Of a stretch of DNA of 64,000 nucleotides, positions 16,561-24,661 are shown in pieces (position 1 is the stretch's first letter; every line of letters begins with the position of its first letter). Made by a program: the position numbers and the translations under genes. Source of the stretch: Allobosea robiniae (GTDB lineage Bacteria > Pseudomonadota > Alphaproteobacteria > Rhizobiales > Beijerinckiaceae). Below the pieces are notes generated by a model that saw only the letters and a list, made by a program, of their open reading frames with translations, was not told where the DNA came from and did not search any database. The stretch is taken from positions 496,001 to 560,000 of the forward strand of contig NZ_FNBZ01000002.1 in the NCBI RefSeq assembly GCF_900102525.1, read 5' to 3'.

Positions 16561-17400
16561 TCAGCGCTGCGGCGCGGGGGCGATCGCCGGGAGCTCGTTG
16601 CCGGGCAGGGGGGCTTCGTTCGCCACGCGCTCGATGCCGGCGCCGCGCCCGCCCGTCGCGAGCGCGACGGTCAGCTTCTCGGCGCGGTCGGGCGACATCG
16701 CCGCCATCACCTCGGACATCTTGCGCGGGTTCATCTGCTGGACCACCGGCACGAGCACGTCGAGGCCGAGACGGTCGAAGACACGGGCGGCGTCCTTCGG
16801 CTTCATCGCTTCGTACATGATGACGAGGTTCTTGATCGCCTTGGTTTCGTCGGCAGAGGCCTTTGCCGCCGGGCTGACCTTCTCTTCGAGGGTCTTGAGG
16901 TCGCCGACGCGTCCGTCGAGCTTCTTCTCGGCGGAGTTCAGCAGGCGCTCACGCATCTCGAGCTCGCGCATCCGGCCTTCCAGCTCCTCGCGCCGTTCGC
17001 CGAGGCGCTCCAGGAGAGCCTTCTCGGCCGGCGATACCGGCTGGACCGAGCCGTTCATGATGCCGGCCTTGTTGTTGGGGTTGGCGGCGCGTGCGGCTTC
17101 GGCCTTGGCCTCGGTTTCCTTCTTCTCCTGCTCCTTCTTCGAATCGGGAGCAGGCACGGAGCCGGTCGTCTCGGGATCGAAGACGTCGGGCGCATGGGCC
17201 CGCGCGATGATCTTGGCGAGACCCCAGATCTTGGGATCGTTCATGGCCCCGTCCTTGACCGTGGGGGCTTGTGCCATGAGCGGCAGATCGGCCGGAATGT
17301 GGCCGGGGGCGGGCTCCGCCGTCCAGGCAAGCAGCTTCAGCGCCAGGAGACCCATGGCGCCGAGAATCACTGCCGGCAGGAGGCGGGGCCGTTCGATCAC
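16561..17400 (-). CDS. motE: MotE family flagellar motor chaperone
   Basis: 279 residues: one N-terminal membrane helix (LLPAVILGAMGLLALKLLAW), a low-complexity charged stretch, and a coiled coil (LLERLGERREELEGRMRELEMRERLLN). It ends with an MgtE-N-like helical domain (MYEAMKPKDAARVFDRLG...MNPRKMSEVMAAM). In rhizobia MotE is a periplasmic chaperone for MotC, part of the stator system. It overlaps the upstream DUF6468 gene in ATGA, so the two are coupled. MotA, MotB and MotC are not in the window. Confidence 0.85.
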   Translation of the reverse strand: MIERPRLLPAVILGAMGLLALKLLAWTAEPAPGHIPADLPLMAQAPTVKDGAMNDPKIWGLAKIIARAHAPDVFDPETTGSVPAPDSKKEQEKKETEAKAEAARAANPNNKAGIMNGSVQPVSPAEKALLERLGERREELEGRMRELEMRERLLNSAEKKLDGRVGDLKTLEEKVSPAAKASADETKAIKNLVIMYEAMKPKDAARVFDRLGLDVLVPVVQQMNPRKMSEVMAAMSPDRAEKLTVALATGGRGAGIERVANEAPLPGNELPAIAPAPQR

Positions 17401-17852
17401 GCAGCCTGTTCCTCGAGGCGGCGGGCGGCGCGGGCGCGGATGGCGGCGGCGGACTGGGCCGCGCTCTCAAGGCGGGAGACCGGTGCGGGAGCGGCGGGCG
17501 CCTCGACCGGGACCTCCTTGGCGCCGACGAGGGTCGCGGCGCTGACGATCTGGCCGATGCGCTCCATCACCGCCTGGCCGGCTTCGACCTGGGCGGCGAG
17601 ATCGGCGGCGTAGCGCTCGGCCGTGCGCAGGCGCTCTTCCAGCGTCCGGTCGCAATCGCCCAGCGTCGACTTGAGGCCGGCGATGGCGCGCTCGGCATTG
17701 TCCGTCGCGGTGATCAGTGCGCCGACGGTCTGGCGCATGCCGGCCTCGTCCGCCTTCAGGCGCTCGATGCGCCTGGTCAGGATGAAGCAGGTGACGATGG
17801 TGGCGACGAGGAGGCTGGCGACAAGCACGTCGGCAATGAGATTGATCGTCAT
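17397..17852 (-). CDS. DUF6468 flagellar-operon membrane protein
   Basis: 151 residues: one N-terminal membrane helix (IADVLVASLLVATIVTCFIL) followed by a long coiled coil (RRIERLKADEAGMRQTVGALI onward) and an Ala/Arg-rich tail. This architecture and the position between fliM and motE are characteristic of the DUF6468 family in alphaproteobacteria. It starts nine bases after fliM and overlaps motE by four bases. Its molecular role is unknown; an accessory role around the motor or basal body is inferred from context. Confidence 0.82.
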   Translation of the reverse strand: MTINLIADVLVASLLVATIVTCFILTRRIERLKADEAGMRQTVGALITATDNAERAIAGLKSTLGDCDRTLEERLRTAERYAADLAAQVEAGQAVMERIGQIVSAATLVGAKEVPVEAPAAPAPVSRLESAAQSAAAIRARAARRLEEQAA

Positions 17853-17861
17853 GTGTCCTCT

Positions 17862-18989
17862 TCAGGTCGTGGCGCCGAGATGGCTGGCGAGGCTGTCGAA
17901 AGCGGCGATGGTGGTCTTGGAGCGGCGCAAGGGGCTGACGACCTGGACGGCGATCTTGCCGTCGACCCGGCCGATGCGGCCTTCGGTGACGATGAAATCG
18001 CCGCAGCGCAGCGAGACGGTGGCATCCGGGCGGGCGTCGAACATCAGGGTATCGCCGATTTCGAGCTTCATGACGCGCTTGAGCGGCATCCGGGTCTCGT
18101 GCAGCACGCAGGTGACGTCGACATCGGCCTGCCAGACCTCGGTCGCGAGATGGTTCTCCCAGGTCGGATCGCGGCCCAGCTTCTCGCCCATGAAGCTTTC
18201 GAGCAGCAATTCGCGGATCGGCTCGATCGTGGCGTAGGGCAGGACGATGTGCAGCGCGCCGCCGCGGCCTTCCATGTCGAACTTGAGCTCGACGCGGATC
18301 GCGGCATTGGCCGGGCGGGAGATCGAGACGAAGCGCGGATTGGATTCGACGCGGTCGACGTTGAAGCGCACCGGCGAGAGCGGCTTGAAGGCGGCCTCGG
18401 CATCGCCCAGCACCAGTTCGATGACGCGGCGGATCATGCGGATTTCGATGGAGGTGAAGGGGCGGCCGTCGATGCGCGGTGCCGGCTGGCCGCGCTTGCC
18501 GCCGAACATCGCGTCGAGGACCGAGTAGATCAGCGACGATTCGATGGTGATCAGGCCGAAATTGTCCCATTCCTCGGCCTTGAACACCGAGAGCAGCGCC
18601 GGCTGCGAGATCGAGTTGACATAGTCGCCGAAGCGCACCGAGCGGATGCTCTCCAGCGTGACCTCGACATTGTCCGTGAAGAAGTTGCGCAGGCTGGTCG
18701 AGAGCAGGCGCACCAGACGCTCGAAGATGATCTCGAGCATCGGCAGGCGCTCATAGGCGACCGAGCCGGAATCGACGATCGCCTGGATGCCGTTGCGGCC
18801 GTCCTTCTCGTCGCCGCTGGAGAAACCGAGCATCGTGTCGATTTCGTCCTGCGACATCAGGCGATCGGTACCGCCTTCCTGTTCGCCGTCGTCCTCCACC
18901 ATGTCGGGCATGGCGGTCCAGCCGGCCGCCATCCCTTCCGGGGTCAGCGGCTCGTCGCTCGGTACGGAGGTGTCGCGTTCGGTGCTCAT
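17862..18989 (-). CDS. fliM: Flagellar motor switch protein FliM
   Basis: 375 residues. FliM is the C-ring switch component that binds CheY-P and links FliG to FliN. The CheY-binding peptide LMSQDEIDTML is at residues 44-54 rather than at the extreme N-terminus, so there is an extra acidic leader of about 42 residues. The CheC-like middle domain (RSVRFGDYVNSISQPALLSVF, VLDAMFGG) and the C-terminal surface-presentation domain (DVTCVLHETRMPLKRVMKLEIGD) are complete. It lies 39 bases after fliL and nine before DUF6468, in one minus-strand operon. Confidence 0.96.
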   Translation of the reverse strand: MSTERDTSVPSDEPLTPEGMAAGWTAMPDMVEDDGEQEGGTDRLMSQDEIDTMLGFSSGDEKDGRNGIQAIVDSGSVAYERLPMLEIIFERLVRLLSTSLRNFFTDNVEVTLESIRSVRFGDYVNSISQPALLSVFKAEEWDNFGLITIESSLIYSVLDAMFGGKRGQPAPRIDGRPFTSIEIRMIRRVIELVLGDAEAAFKPLSPVRFNVDRVESNPRFVSISRPANAAIRVELKFDMEGRGGALHIVLPYATIEPIRELLLESFMGEKLGRDPTWENHLATEVWQADVDVTCVLHETRMPLKRVMKLEIGDTLMFDARPDATVSLRCGDFIVTEGRIGRVDGKIAVQVVSPLRRSKTTIAAFDSLASHLGATT

Positions 18990-19028
18990 CGTTCCGCCGT
19001 CATCTCGGTGCGGTCAGCCGGTTGCGGC

Positions 19029-19529
19029 TCACTGGACCAGCAGTTCCTTGAACAGCACGGCGTCGACCTTGGCCGGATAGACGGTCAGGTTGACGCGACG
19101 CAGAAGCTCTTCCTTGAGGCGGTACATGCCGGCCGAGCCTTCGAGATCGGACGGACGCAATTCGCGCATGAAGACCTGGAAGGCGTCCTCGACGCGCGGC
19201 AGCAGCGGCTTGACCTGGTCGGCCGCCTTCGCATCGGCGATCTCCAGCACGACCTTGATCTTCATGATCGGCTGGCGGTCCTGCTGGCCGCCATTGGACA
19301 TACCGATCATCATGTCCTTCATGTCCAGGAAGGCGATGGGATTCTTGGCCTTCGCCGCGGCTTCGGCGGCTGCGATCTGTTCGGGCGAGGGCTTCTTCAG
19401 GAAGAACCAGCCACCACCGCCGGCCGCCGCCAGCAGCACGACGCCGATGATCATGAAGAGCTTCTTCCTGCTCTTCGGCGCCTCATCACCGGAGGCGCCT
19501 TCCTCTTCCGTCTTGGCTTTCTTCGCCAT
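19029..19529 (-). CDS. fliL: Flagellar basal body-associated protein FliL
   Basis: 166 residues: a short Lys/Glu-rich cytoplasmic tail, one membrane helix (LFMIIGVVLLAAAGGGGWFFL) and a periplasmic FliL domain ending PAKVDAVLFKELLVQ. FliL encircles or stabilises the stator near the basal body. The ATG at 19529 (MAKKAKTEEE) is preferred; a GTG at 19580 would add 17 residues. It is the first gene of the minus-strand arm and is divergent from flgF across 284 bases carrying the sigma-54-type promoter. Confidence 0.93.
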   Translation of the reverse strand: MAKKAKTEEEGASGDEAPKSRKKLFMIIGVVLLAAAGGGGWFFLKKPSPEQIAAAEAAAKAKNPIAFLDMKDMMIGMSNGGQQDRQPIMKIKVVLEIADAKAADQVKPLLPRVEDAFQVFMRELRPSDLEGSAGMYRLKEELLRRVNLTVYPAKVDAVLFKELLVQ

Positions 19530-19613
19530 CTCGTCACGCGCCCCGGCAGCCGGGCCGCGTTCTGCCGCCCGTTCGGTCACCTTCGTCCGTTACGGTTAAC
19601 GCGTCGTTAAGGG

Positions 19614-19628
19614 CGGCAGAATTTGCCG
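19614..19628. promoter_or_regulatory. Inverted repeat CGGCA-N5-TGCCG between fliL and flgF
   Basis: CGGCA gaatt TGCCG lies about 130 bases before the expected flgF transcription start. FlbD-type activators of alphaproteobacterial class III flagellar promoters use GGCA/TGCC-like sites about 100 bases upstream, so this could be an activator site serving one or both divergent arms. Assignment is tentative. Confidence 0.35.
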
Positions 19629-19699
19629 GGCTGTTCTTGCCGCTTCAGCAGCATGTGCCGGGCCGTGACGGGAGGGGGCATCCGCTCTGTATTCAATGA

Positions 19700-19712
19700 T
19701 ATCAATATCTTG
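19700..19712 (+). promoter_or_regulatory. IHF consensus site upstream of flgF
   Basis: TATCAATATCTTG matches the IHF consensus WATCAANNNNTTR at every specified position. Its centre is about 48 bases before the predicted sigma-54 start, the distance at which IHF usually bends DNA to bring a bound activator to the polymerase. Confidence 0.55.
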
Positions 19713-19728
19713 CCTGGATTAACCATGT

Positions 19729-19743
19729 TGGCACGCCGCTTGC
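19729..19743 (+). promoter_or_regulatory. Sigma-54 (RpoN) type promoter for flgFGAH
   Basis: TGGCACG-CCGC-TTGC matches the -24/-12 consensus, with the invariant GG (19730-19731) and GC (19742-19743) ten bases apart. Transcription would start near 19754, giving a leader of about 60 bases before flgF. The IHF-type site upstream supports it. Confidence 0.72.
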
Positions 19744-19813
19744 CGGTACTGGGCCGTGGCGACTGCGCTGGGGAGCGTCGAGGTTGCCGCGGGACATGAT
19801 CGGGAGATAAGCC

Positions 19814-20557
19814 GTGGAGAACGCGCTTCTCATCGGCCTGTCGCGTCAGGTGGCTCTGGCGCGCGAGCTGGACGTCATCGCCAACAACGTGGCGAATGTC
19901 GGCACCAATGGATTCAAGGCGCGCAGCGCGCGCTTCACCGAATTCCTCATGCCTGTCGCGAAGGCCGACGCCTTCAAGCCGGCCGACCGGCCGCTGTCCT
20001 ATGTCATCGACAAGGGCACGCCGCTCGACCTGTCGCAGGGCATGGTGGAGCTCACCGGCAATCCGCTCGACGTCGCTCTGAAGGGCGACAACTATCTCGT
20101 CGTGCAGACGCCGAACGGCGAACGCTATACCCGCGCCGGCTCCCTGAGCCTCGACCGGCAGGGCCGGCTCGTCACCCAGACCGGCCTGCCGGTGATGGGC
20201 GAGGCCGGGCCGATCGTCTTCGGCTCCAGCGAACATTCCATGCGCATCGCCGCCGACGGCACCGTCAGCAGCGACCAGGGCACGCGCGGCAAGCTGCGGC
20301 AGGTGCGCTTCGCCGATCCGGCGGCGCTGGCGAGCGAAGGCACCAACCTGTTCTCCTCGGCCACGCCGCCCCAGGCGGCGGGCATCGAGGCGCGGCTGGA
20401 GCCGGGCGCGATCGAGCGCTCCAACGTCAAGGCCGTGGTCGAATTGACCCGCCTGATGGAGGTGCAGCGCAACTACCAGAGCGTCGCCAACATGATGAGC
20501 AAATCCGATGAGCTGCGCAGCCGGGCGATCTCGCGCCTGGCGGACCAGCAGGCCTGA
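19814..20557 (+). CDS. flgF: Flagellar proximal rod protein FlgF
   Basis: 247 residues. The N-terminal rod motif is LARELDVIANNVANVGTNGFKA, the middle contains LVVQTPNGERYTRAGSLSLD, and the C-terminal helix is SNVKAVVELTRLMEVQRNYQS. All are characteristic of flagellar rod/hook proteins. FlgF forms part of the periplasmic rod and is exported by the flagellar type III system without a Sec signal. The start is GTG at 19814 behind GGGAGATAAGCC. First gene of the flgF-flgG-flgA-flgH operon. Confidence 0.95.
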   Translation: MENALLIGLSRQVALARELDVIANNVANVGTNGFKARSARFTEFLMPVAKADAFKPADRPLSYVIDKGTPLDLSQGMVELTGNPLDVALKGDNYLVVQTPNGERYTRAGSLSLDRQGRLVTQTGLPVMGEAGPIVFGSSEHSMRIAADGTVSSDQGTRGKLRQVRFADPAALASEGTNLFSSATPPQAAGIEARLEPGAIERSNVKAVVELTRLMEVQRNYQSVANMMSKSDELRSRAISRLADQQA

Positions 20558-20572
20558 TAGGGAGCGAGCACC

Positions 20573-21364
20573 ATGCGCGCCATGCAGACAGCCGCGACCG
20601 GCATGATGGCCCAGGAGATGAACGTCCAGGTCATCTCCAACAATATCGCCAACGTCCGGACCACCGGTTACAAGCGCCAGCAGGTTCATTTTCAGGACCT
20701 GCTCTACGAGAATTTCCGGCGCGCCGGCTCGGCCACCTCGGACCAGAACACCCAGGCTCCGGCCGGCACTTTCATCGGTTCCGGCGTCAAGACGGTCTCG
20801 ACCGGCCGCGTCATGACGCAGGGCAATATCAGCCCGACGGAGAAGCCCTACGACGTCGCCATCCGCGGCGAGGGCTTCTTCCGCATCCGCATGCCCGATG
20901 GCCGCACCACCTATAGCCGCGACGGTTCCTTCGACCTCGACGCGCAGGGCCAGCTCGTCACCCGCGACGGCTACCAGGTCGAGCCCGGCATCACCGTGCC
21001 GAACAATGCCTCCAGCGTCAGCATCAACGCGCAGGGCATCGTCGAGGCGATGGTGCCGGGGCAGACCGCCCCGCAGCAGCTTGGCCAGATCCAGCTCGTG
21101 CGCTTCGTCAACAAGGTCGGCCTCGAGTCGATCGGCGACAACCTCTATATCGAGACCGCGGCGTCGGGCCAGCCGATCGACGGCTTCGGCGGCGGCGAGG
21201 GCTTCGGCACGCTGCAGCAGAACTACCTCGAGGAAGGCAACGTCCAGGCGGTCACCGAGCTGTCCTCGCTGATCGCCGCGCAGCGCGCCTACGAGATGAA
21301 TTCCAAGGTCATCACCGCCGCCGACCAGATGATGTCGGCGACGACGCAGATGTTCCGCGGCTAA
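20573..21364 (+). CDS. flgG: Flagellar distal rod protein FlgG
   Basis: 263 residues, near the usual 260-262. N-terminal rod motif (MNVQVISNNIANVRTTGYKR), central GEGFFRIRMPDGRTTYSRDG and C-terminal NVQAVTELSSLIAAQRAYEMN identify FlgG, which forms the distal rod crossing the P and L rings. GGGAGCGAGCACC precedes the ATG. It lies 15 bases after flgF and 14 before flgA. Confidence 0.97.
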   Translation: MRAMQTAATGMMAQEMNVQVISNNIANVRTTGYKRQQVHFQDLLYENFRRAGSATSDQNTQAPAGTFIGSGVKTVSTGRVMTQGNISPTEKPYDVAIRGEGFFRIRMPDGRTTYSRDGSFDLDAQGQLVTRDGYQVEPGITVPNNASSVSINAQGIVEAMVPGQTAPQQLGQIQLVRFVNKVGLESIGDNLYIETAASGQPIDGFGGGEGFGTLQQNYLEEGNVQAVTELSSLIAAQRAYEMNSKVITAADQMMSATTQMFRG

Positions 21365-21378
21365 GGGGGGCGCGCATC

Positions 21379-22425
21379 ATGATCCGCCTCTCCCTGATCG
21401 CCCTGGCTCTCTCCGGCACCGCCGCTCTGGCCGCGCCGCAGCAGGCTCAGCCCGCCCCGGTCGCGGTCGCCTCCGCCGTTGCGGCTCCTGCGGCCGCAGC
21501 GCTGCCGTCCAGGCTGCAATTGCGCTCCGAGGTCAATCTCGGGCGCGATCTCGTCACCTTCGGCGATCTCATTCCCGGCCTTTCCGGCGAGGCTGCCGCG
21601 ACGGCGGCCTTCCGGGCGCCGGCGCTGGGCGAGACCGGCACGATCCAGGTCGCCCGCATCGTCGAGGCCGCCCGCGCGGCCGGCATCGTCCACGATGCCA
21701 GCGAGTTCCGGAGCCAGGGTTTCGCACAGGTGGTGGTGACGCGCTCCGCCCGTCGCATCACCGCCATGGACCTCGAAGCCGCCGTGAAGACCGGACTGCA
21801 GGAGCGCTTCGGCGTCGATGCCCGCATCTTCGCTCTGGCGATCGATGGCGGGGCACCGAGCATCGCCGTCGAGCCCGAGCTGACGGGCGACGTCGCCGTG
21901 GTCGAACTCTCCTTCGATGCCCGCTCGCGGCGCCTGCAGGCCCGGCTCGCGGTGCCCGGCAGCGCGGCGATGCGGCTGAAGCCGCTGCGCATCTCCGGCC
22001 AGCTCGTCGAAACCATGGAAGTCGTGGTGCCCAGGCGCCTGATCGCCCGTGGCGAGACGCTCGGCAAGGACGATGTGGTCATCGAACGCCGCCAGCGCGA
22101 GGGGCAGGGCGGAGAGGTCATCGGCGATATCCGCGCTGCCATCGACAAGGTCGCGCGCCGTGCCCTGCTCGCCGGCGTGCCGCTGCGCGCAAGCGACGTC
22201 CAGCGCGAGGAGATCGTCGGCAAGGGCGATCTCGTCACCATCGTCTACGAGACGCCGGGCCTGCTGCTCACGCTGCGCGGCCGGGCCAACGAGGCCGGCG
22301 CGATGGGCGATGTCATCTCCATCACCAATCCCCAGTCCAAGCGCGTGCTGCAGGGCAAGGTGAGCGGTCCCGGGCGGGTTTCCGTCCAGCCTTCCGCCGC
22401 CGGCCGCGTCGCCAGCGCTCAGTAA
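21379..22425 (+). CDS. flgA: Flagella basal body P-ring formation protein FlgA
   Basis: 348 residues. FlgA is the periplasmic chaperone for P-ring assembly by FlgI. There is a Sec signal peptide (LSLIALALSGTAALA). A SAF-type region lies in the C-terminal half (VVVPRRLIARGETLGKDDVVIE then RRALLAGVPLRASDV), and the closing FlgA segment is GDLVTIVYETPGLLLTLRG with VISITNPQSKRVLQGKV. It is longer than enterobacterial FlgA (about 220) because of an N-terminal extension common in alphaproteobacteria. flgI is absent from this operon. Confidence 0.94.
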   Translation: MIRLSLIALALSGTAALAAPQQAQPAPVAVASAVAAPAAAALPSRLQLRSEVNLGRDLVTFGDLIPGLSGEAAATAAFRAPALGETGTIQVARIVEAARAAGIVHDASEFRSQGFAQVVVTRSARRITAMDLEAAVKTGLQERFGVDARIFALAIDGGAPSIAVEPELTGDVAVVELSFDARSRRLQARLAVPGSAAMRLKPLRISGQLVETMEVVVPRRLIARGETLGKDDVVIERRQREGQGGEVIGDIRAAIDKVARRALLAGVPLRASDVQREEIVGKGDLVTIVYETPGLLLTLRGRANEAGAMGDVISITNPQSKRVLQGKVSGPGRVSVQPSAAGRVASAQ

Positions 22426-22443
22426 AGTTCCGTGGAAAGAGCC

Positions 22444-23196
22444 ATGTCCGCCAACCGCTTCGCCAAGTTCACCGGGCTCCTGCTGCTGACCGCCTCGCTC
22501 GGCGCCTGCGGCATCGGCGACCGCCTCGCCAATGTCGGCCAGGCGCCGACGCTGTCGCCGGTCGAGGACCCGACCGCCGCCAAGGGCTACAAGCCGGTTC
22601 AGATGCCGATGCCGGAGGTGTCGCACGCCTCCTATGCGCCGAACTCGCTCTGGCGCACCGGCTCGCGCGCCTTCTTCAAGGACCAGCGCGCCCGCAGGGT
22701 TGGCGACCTCGTCACCGTCAAGGTCAAGGTCACCGACAAGGCCCAGCTCAACAACACGACCAAGCGCAGCCGCAAGAACGGCGAGGATCTCGGCGCCGAG
22801 AACGCCTTCGGCTTCGAGAACAAGCTCGATGCCTTCCTGCCCAACGGCGCCAAGGCCTCCTCCCTGCTCAAGCTGGAATCCGACGGTTCCAGCGAGGGCG
22901 CGGGCTCGGTCAACCGCTCCGAGACGCTGGCGACCAATGTCGCGGCGGTCGTCACCCAGAACCTGCCCAATGGCAACCTGGTGATCGAGGGCAAGCAGGA
23001 GATCCGCGTCAATTTCGAGGTGCGCGAACTGATCGTCGCCGGCGTGATCCGGCCGGAGGACATCGAGTCCGACAACACCATCGATTCGACCAAGATCGCC
23101 CAGGCCCGTATCGCCTATGGCGGCCGCGGCCAGATCACTGATGTCCAGCAGCCGCGCTACGGCCAGCAGGTGATGGATATCCTGCTGCCCTTCTGA
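22444..23196 (+). CDS. flgH: Flagellar L-ring lipoprotein FlgH
   Basis: 250 residues. FlgH forms the outer-membrane L ring around the rod. The lipobox ASLGACG is close to the N-terminus. FlgH hallmarks include NSLWRTGSRAFFKDQRARRVGDLVTV, NLVIEGKQEIRVN, ELIVAGVIRPEDI and the closing GRGQITDVQQPR...VMDILLPF. The ATG at 22444 is preferred over an upstream GTG because GGAAAGAG precedes it. Last gene of the operon; a strong hairpin follows at 23343. Confidence 0.96.
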   Translation: MSANRFAKFTGLLLLTASLGACGIGDRLANVGQAPTLSPVEDPTAAKGYKPVQMPMPEVSHASYAPNSLWRTGSRAFFKDQRARRVGDLVTVKVKVTDKAQLNNTTKRSRKNGEDLGAENAFGFENKLDAFLPNGAKASSLLKLESDGSSEGAGSVNRSETLATNVAAVVTQNLPNGNLVIEGKQEIRVNFEVRELIVAGVIRPEDIESDNTIDSTKIAQARIAYGGRGQITDVQQPRYGQQVMDILLPF

Positions 23197-23503
23197 TCTT
23201 TCGACCCTTATCACCGAAATCCCGGACGGCGCGGAACGCTCCCCCTTGTCTCCGCGCCGGCCGGCCGGCGGTCTCTCCCGAGCCGCCACCCTCCCGGCTG
23301 CCTGCCACGCTCCCCAAGCTTTACAAAGGTCGGCGGCCAGAAGCCCCGCGTCCTCCCGACGCGGGGCTTTCCCATGTCAGTCAGAGGTAGCGCCCCCCGG
23401 TTCACGCGCACCGTCAGTGGCCGGCCGCGAGCGCCGCATCGCCCTCATGCCGCGAGGCCTGGCAAATTCATGCGGCGGAGCAACGACGCCGGGCGCGCGA
23501 GGG
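23197..23503. other. Gene-free interval after flgH
   Basis: 307 bases between flgH and the convergent small lipoprotein gene. The only structure seen is the flgH-operon terminator at 23343-23370; the remainder shows no coding pattern or repeat. Confidence 0.6.
23343..23370 (+). terminator. Rho-independent terminator of the flgFGAH operon
   Basis: GCCCCGCGTC / GACGCGGGGC, a perfect 10-bp stem with loop CTCCC followed by TTT, 147 bases after flgH. Confidence 0.75.
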
Positions 23504-23674
23504 CTATGCGGGCTTCTTCGAGCCGGCGCCTGGGAACGATGGTCCGGCCTGTTCCCGACTGCATTCGGTGAGGTCGCCATTCGAGGTCTTGTGCGTGTGG
23601 CAGCGCGCATCGTCGCGGGTGCAAGCCGACACCGTGAGCATCAGAAGCAGGCAGGCGGCCAGATTTCGCGACAT
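23504..23674 (-). CDS. Small lipoprotein, 56 aa
   Basis: Begins at 23674 behind CGGAGAACC and encodes a short lipoprotein signal, LLLMLTVSAC. The mature peptide is about 38 residues with two further Cys (DARCHTH, LTECSRE) and a Lys/Pro tail. No family is recognised. It lies 17 bases downstream of the GFA-family gene on the same strand, so the two may be co-transcribed. Confidence 0.6.
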   Translation of the reverse strand: MSRNLAACLLLMLTVSACTRDDARCHTHKTSNGDLTECSREQAGPSFPGAGSKKPA

Positions 23675-23690
23675 GATCGACGGTTCTCCG

Positions 23691-24083
23691 TTAGATCTCG
23701 GAGCGGTTTGCGGCGCCACGATCGCGCTCGTAACGCTTCTTCAGCGGGAAGGGCGGCAGCCAGGCTTCGCGGCGGATGGTCCAGAGCTCGTAGGTCGGCA
23801 TCAGCTGGTCCGGAGCGTCGAGCGATCCGAGGTTTACCTCGGTCTCGTCGCGGGAGCGCCCGAAGACCGGTGAGCCGCAGCGCGGGCAGAAGAACCGTCC
23901 GTCATAGTCGCGCGCTTCGCCCTCGATCGCTACCGCCTCCTGCGGGAATATCGCGGAGGCGTGAAAAAGGGCGCCGTGATGCTTGCGGCAGTCGAGGCAG
24001 TGGCAAATGCCGACCCGGTAAGGGCGCCCCGACGCCACGATCCGCAGATTGCCGCACCGGCATCCGCCTGTGAAACGGTCCAT
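23691..24083 (-). CDS. GFA/CENP-V family zinc protein
   Basis: 130 residues with the full Cys set of the GFA fold: GGCRCG near residue 8, CHCLDC around 28-32 and FFCPRCGSPVFG around 65-75. These bind structural and catalytic zinc ions. The family was named for glutathione-dependent formaldehyde-activating enzyme, but most members have no proven activity. No formaldehyde-oxidation genes are adjacent, so the substrate is not assigned. Confidence 0.88.
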   Translation of the reverse strand: MDRFTGGCRCGNLRIVASGRPYRVGICHCLDCRKHHGALFHASAIFPQEAVAIEGEARDYDGRFFCPRCGSPVFGRSRDETEVNLGSLDAPDQLMPTYELWTIRREAWLPPFPLKKRYERDRGAANRSEI

Positions 24084-24176
24084 GCTGCGCGTCCTCCTCG
24101 ATTGGCGGTTGTCGCCGCGAGGTTAGGGCAGGCCGCTTCCCGACGGAAACGGGCCGTCGACATAGGGGGCTTCATG

Positions 24177-24208
24177 CAAAAGGCCCCGCGCCTGTCGACG
24201 CGGGGCCT
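24177..24208 (-). terminator. Rho-independent terminator downstream of dksA
   Basis: AGGCCCCGCG / CGCGGGGCCT, a 10-bp stem with an 8-nt loop. Read on the minus strand it is followed by TTTT. It lies 30 bases after the dksA stop. Confidence 0.72.
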
Positions 24209-24238
24209 CTTGGACAAGTCGGGCAAGCCTGTCGCGGC

Positions 24239-24661
24239 TCAATCGTCGCGGAAGACGCGCTCGTTGCGCTCGTGGCGCTCCTGCGCCTCCAGCGAAAGCG
24301 TCGCGATCGGGCGGGCTTCCAGACGCTTCAGCGAGATCGGCTCGCCGGTCTCCTCGCAATAGCCGTAGGTCGCGTCATCGATTCGGGCGATGGCCGCGTC
24401 GATCTTGGCGATCAGCTTGCGCTGCCGGTCGCGGGCGCGCAGCTCGATGGCACGGTCTGTTTCGGAGGAGGCCCGGTCGGCGATGTCCGGGTGATTCTCG
24501 CTCTCTTTCTGCAAGGTCAGCAGGGTTTCCCTGGCTTCCCGCAGGATCTCGTCCTTCCAGGCGAGGAGCTTGCCGCGGAAATACTCGCGTTGACGGTCGT
24601 TCATGAACGGCTCGTCATCGCTCGGCTTGTAATCCGCCTCGAGGATGATCTGCTTCGACAT
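24239..24661 (-). CDS. dksA: RNA polymerase-binding transcription factor DksA (single-Cys zinc-finger form)
   Basis: 140 residues. DksA binds in the RNA polymerase secondary channel and, with ppGpp, adjusts promoter output. The coiled coil spans about residues 25-95 with the tip motif DIADRA (Asp59, Asp62, Ala64), matching the catalytic DxxDxA. The C-terminal globular region YGYCEETGEP...IATLSLEA keeps only Cys102. The other three zinc-ligand positions are Thr105, Ser123 and Ala126. This zinc-free form is known in alphaproteobacteria, where Cys can act as a redox sensor. The ATG at 24661 (MSKQI) is chosen over one ten codons upstream. Confidence 0.93.
   Translation of the reverse strand: MSKQIILEADYKPSDDEPFMNDRQREYFRGKLLAWKDEILREARETLLTLQKESENHPDIADRASSETDRAIELRARDRQRKLIAKIDAAIARIDDATYGYCEETGEPISLKRLEARPIATLSLEAQERHERNERVFRDD

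Noticed and set aside
17853-19610. A 585-codon plus-strand frame opposite fliM and fliL
   Set aside because: FliM and FliL are certain on the minus strand; the plus-strand product is a shadow.
19629-19660. A divergent sigma-54 promoter for fliL on the minus strand
   Set aside because: A GGCAC...TGC sequence is present, but the GG-to-GC spacing is eight rather than ten bases.
21361-23289. A 642-codon minus-strand frame opposite flgA and flgH
   Set aside because: FlgA and FlgH motifs are explicit on the plus strand.
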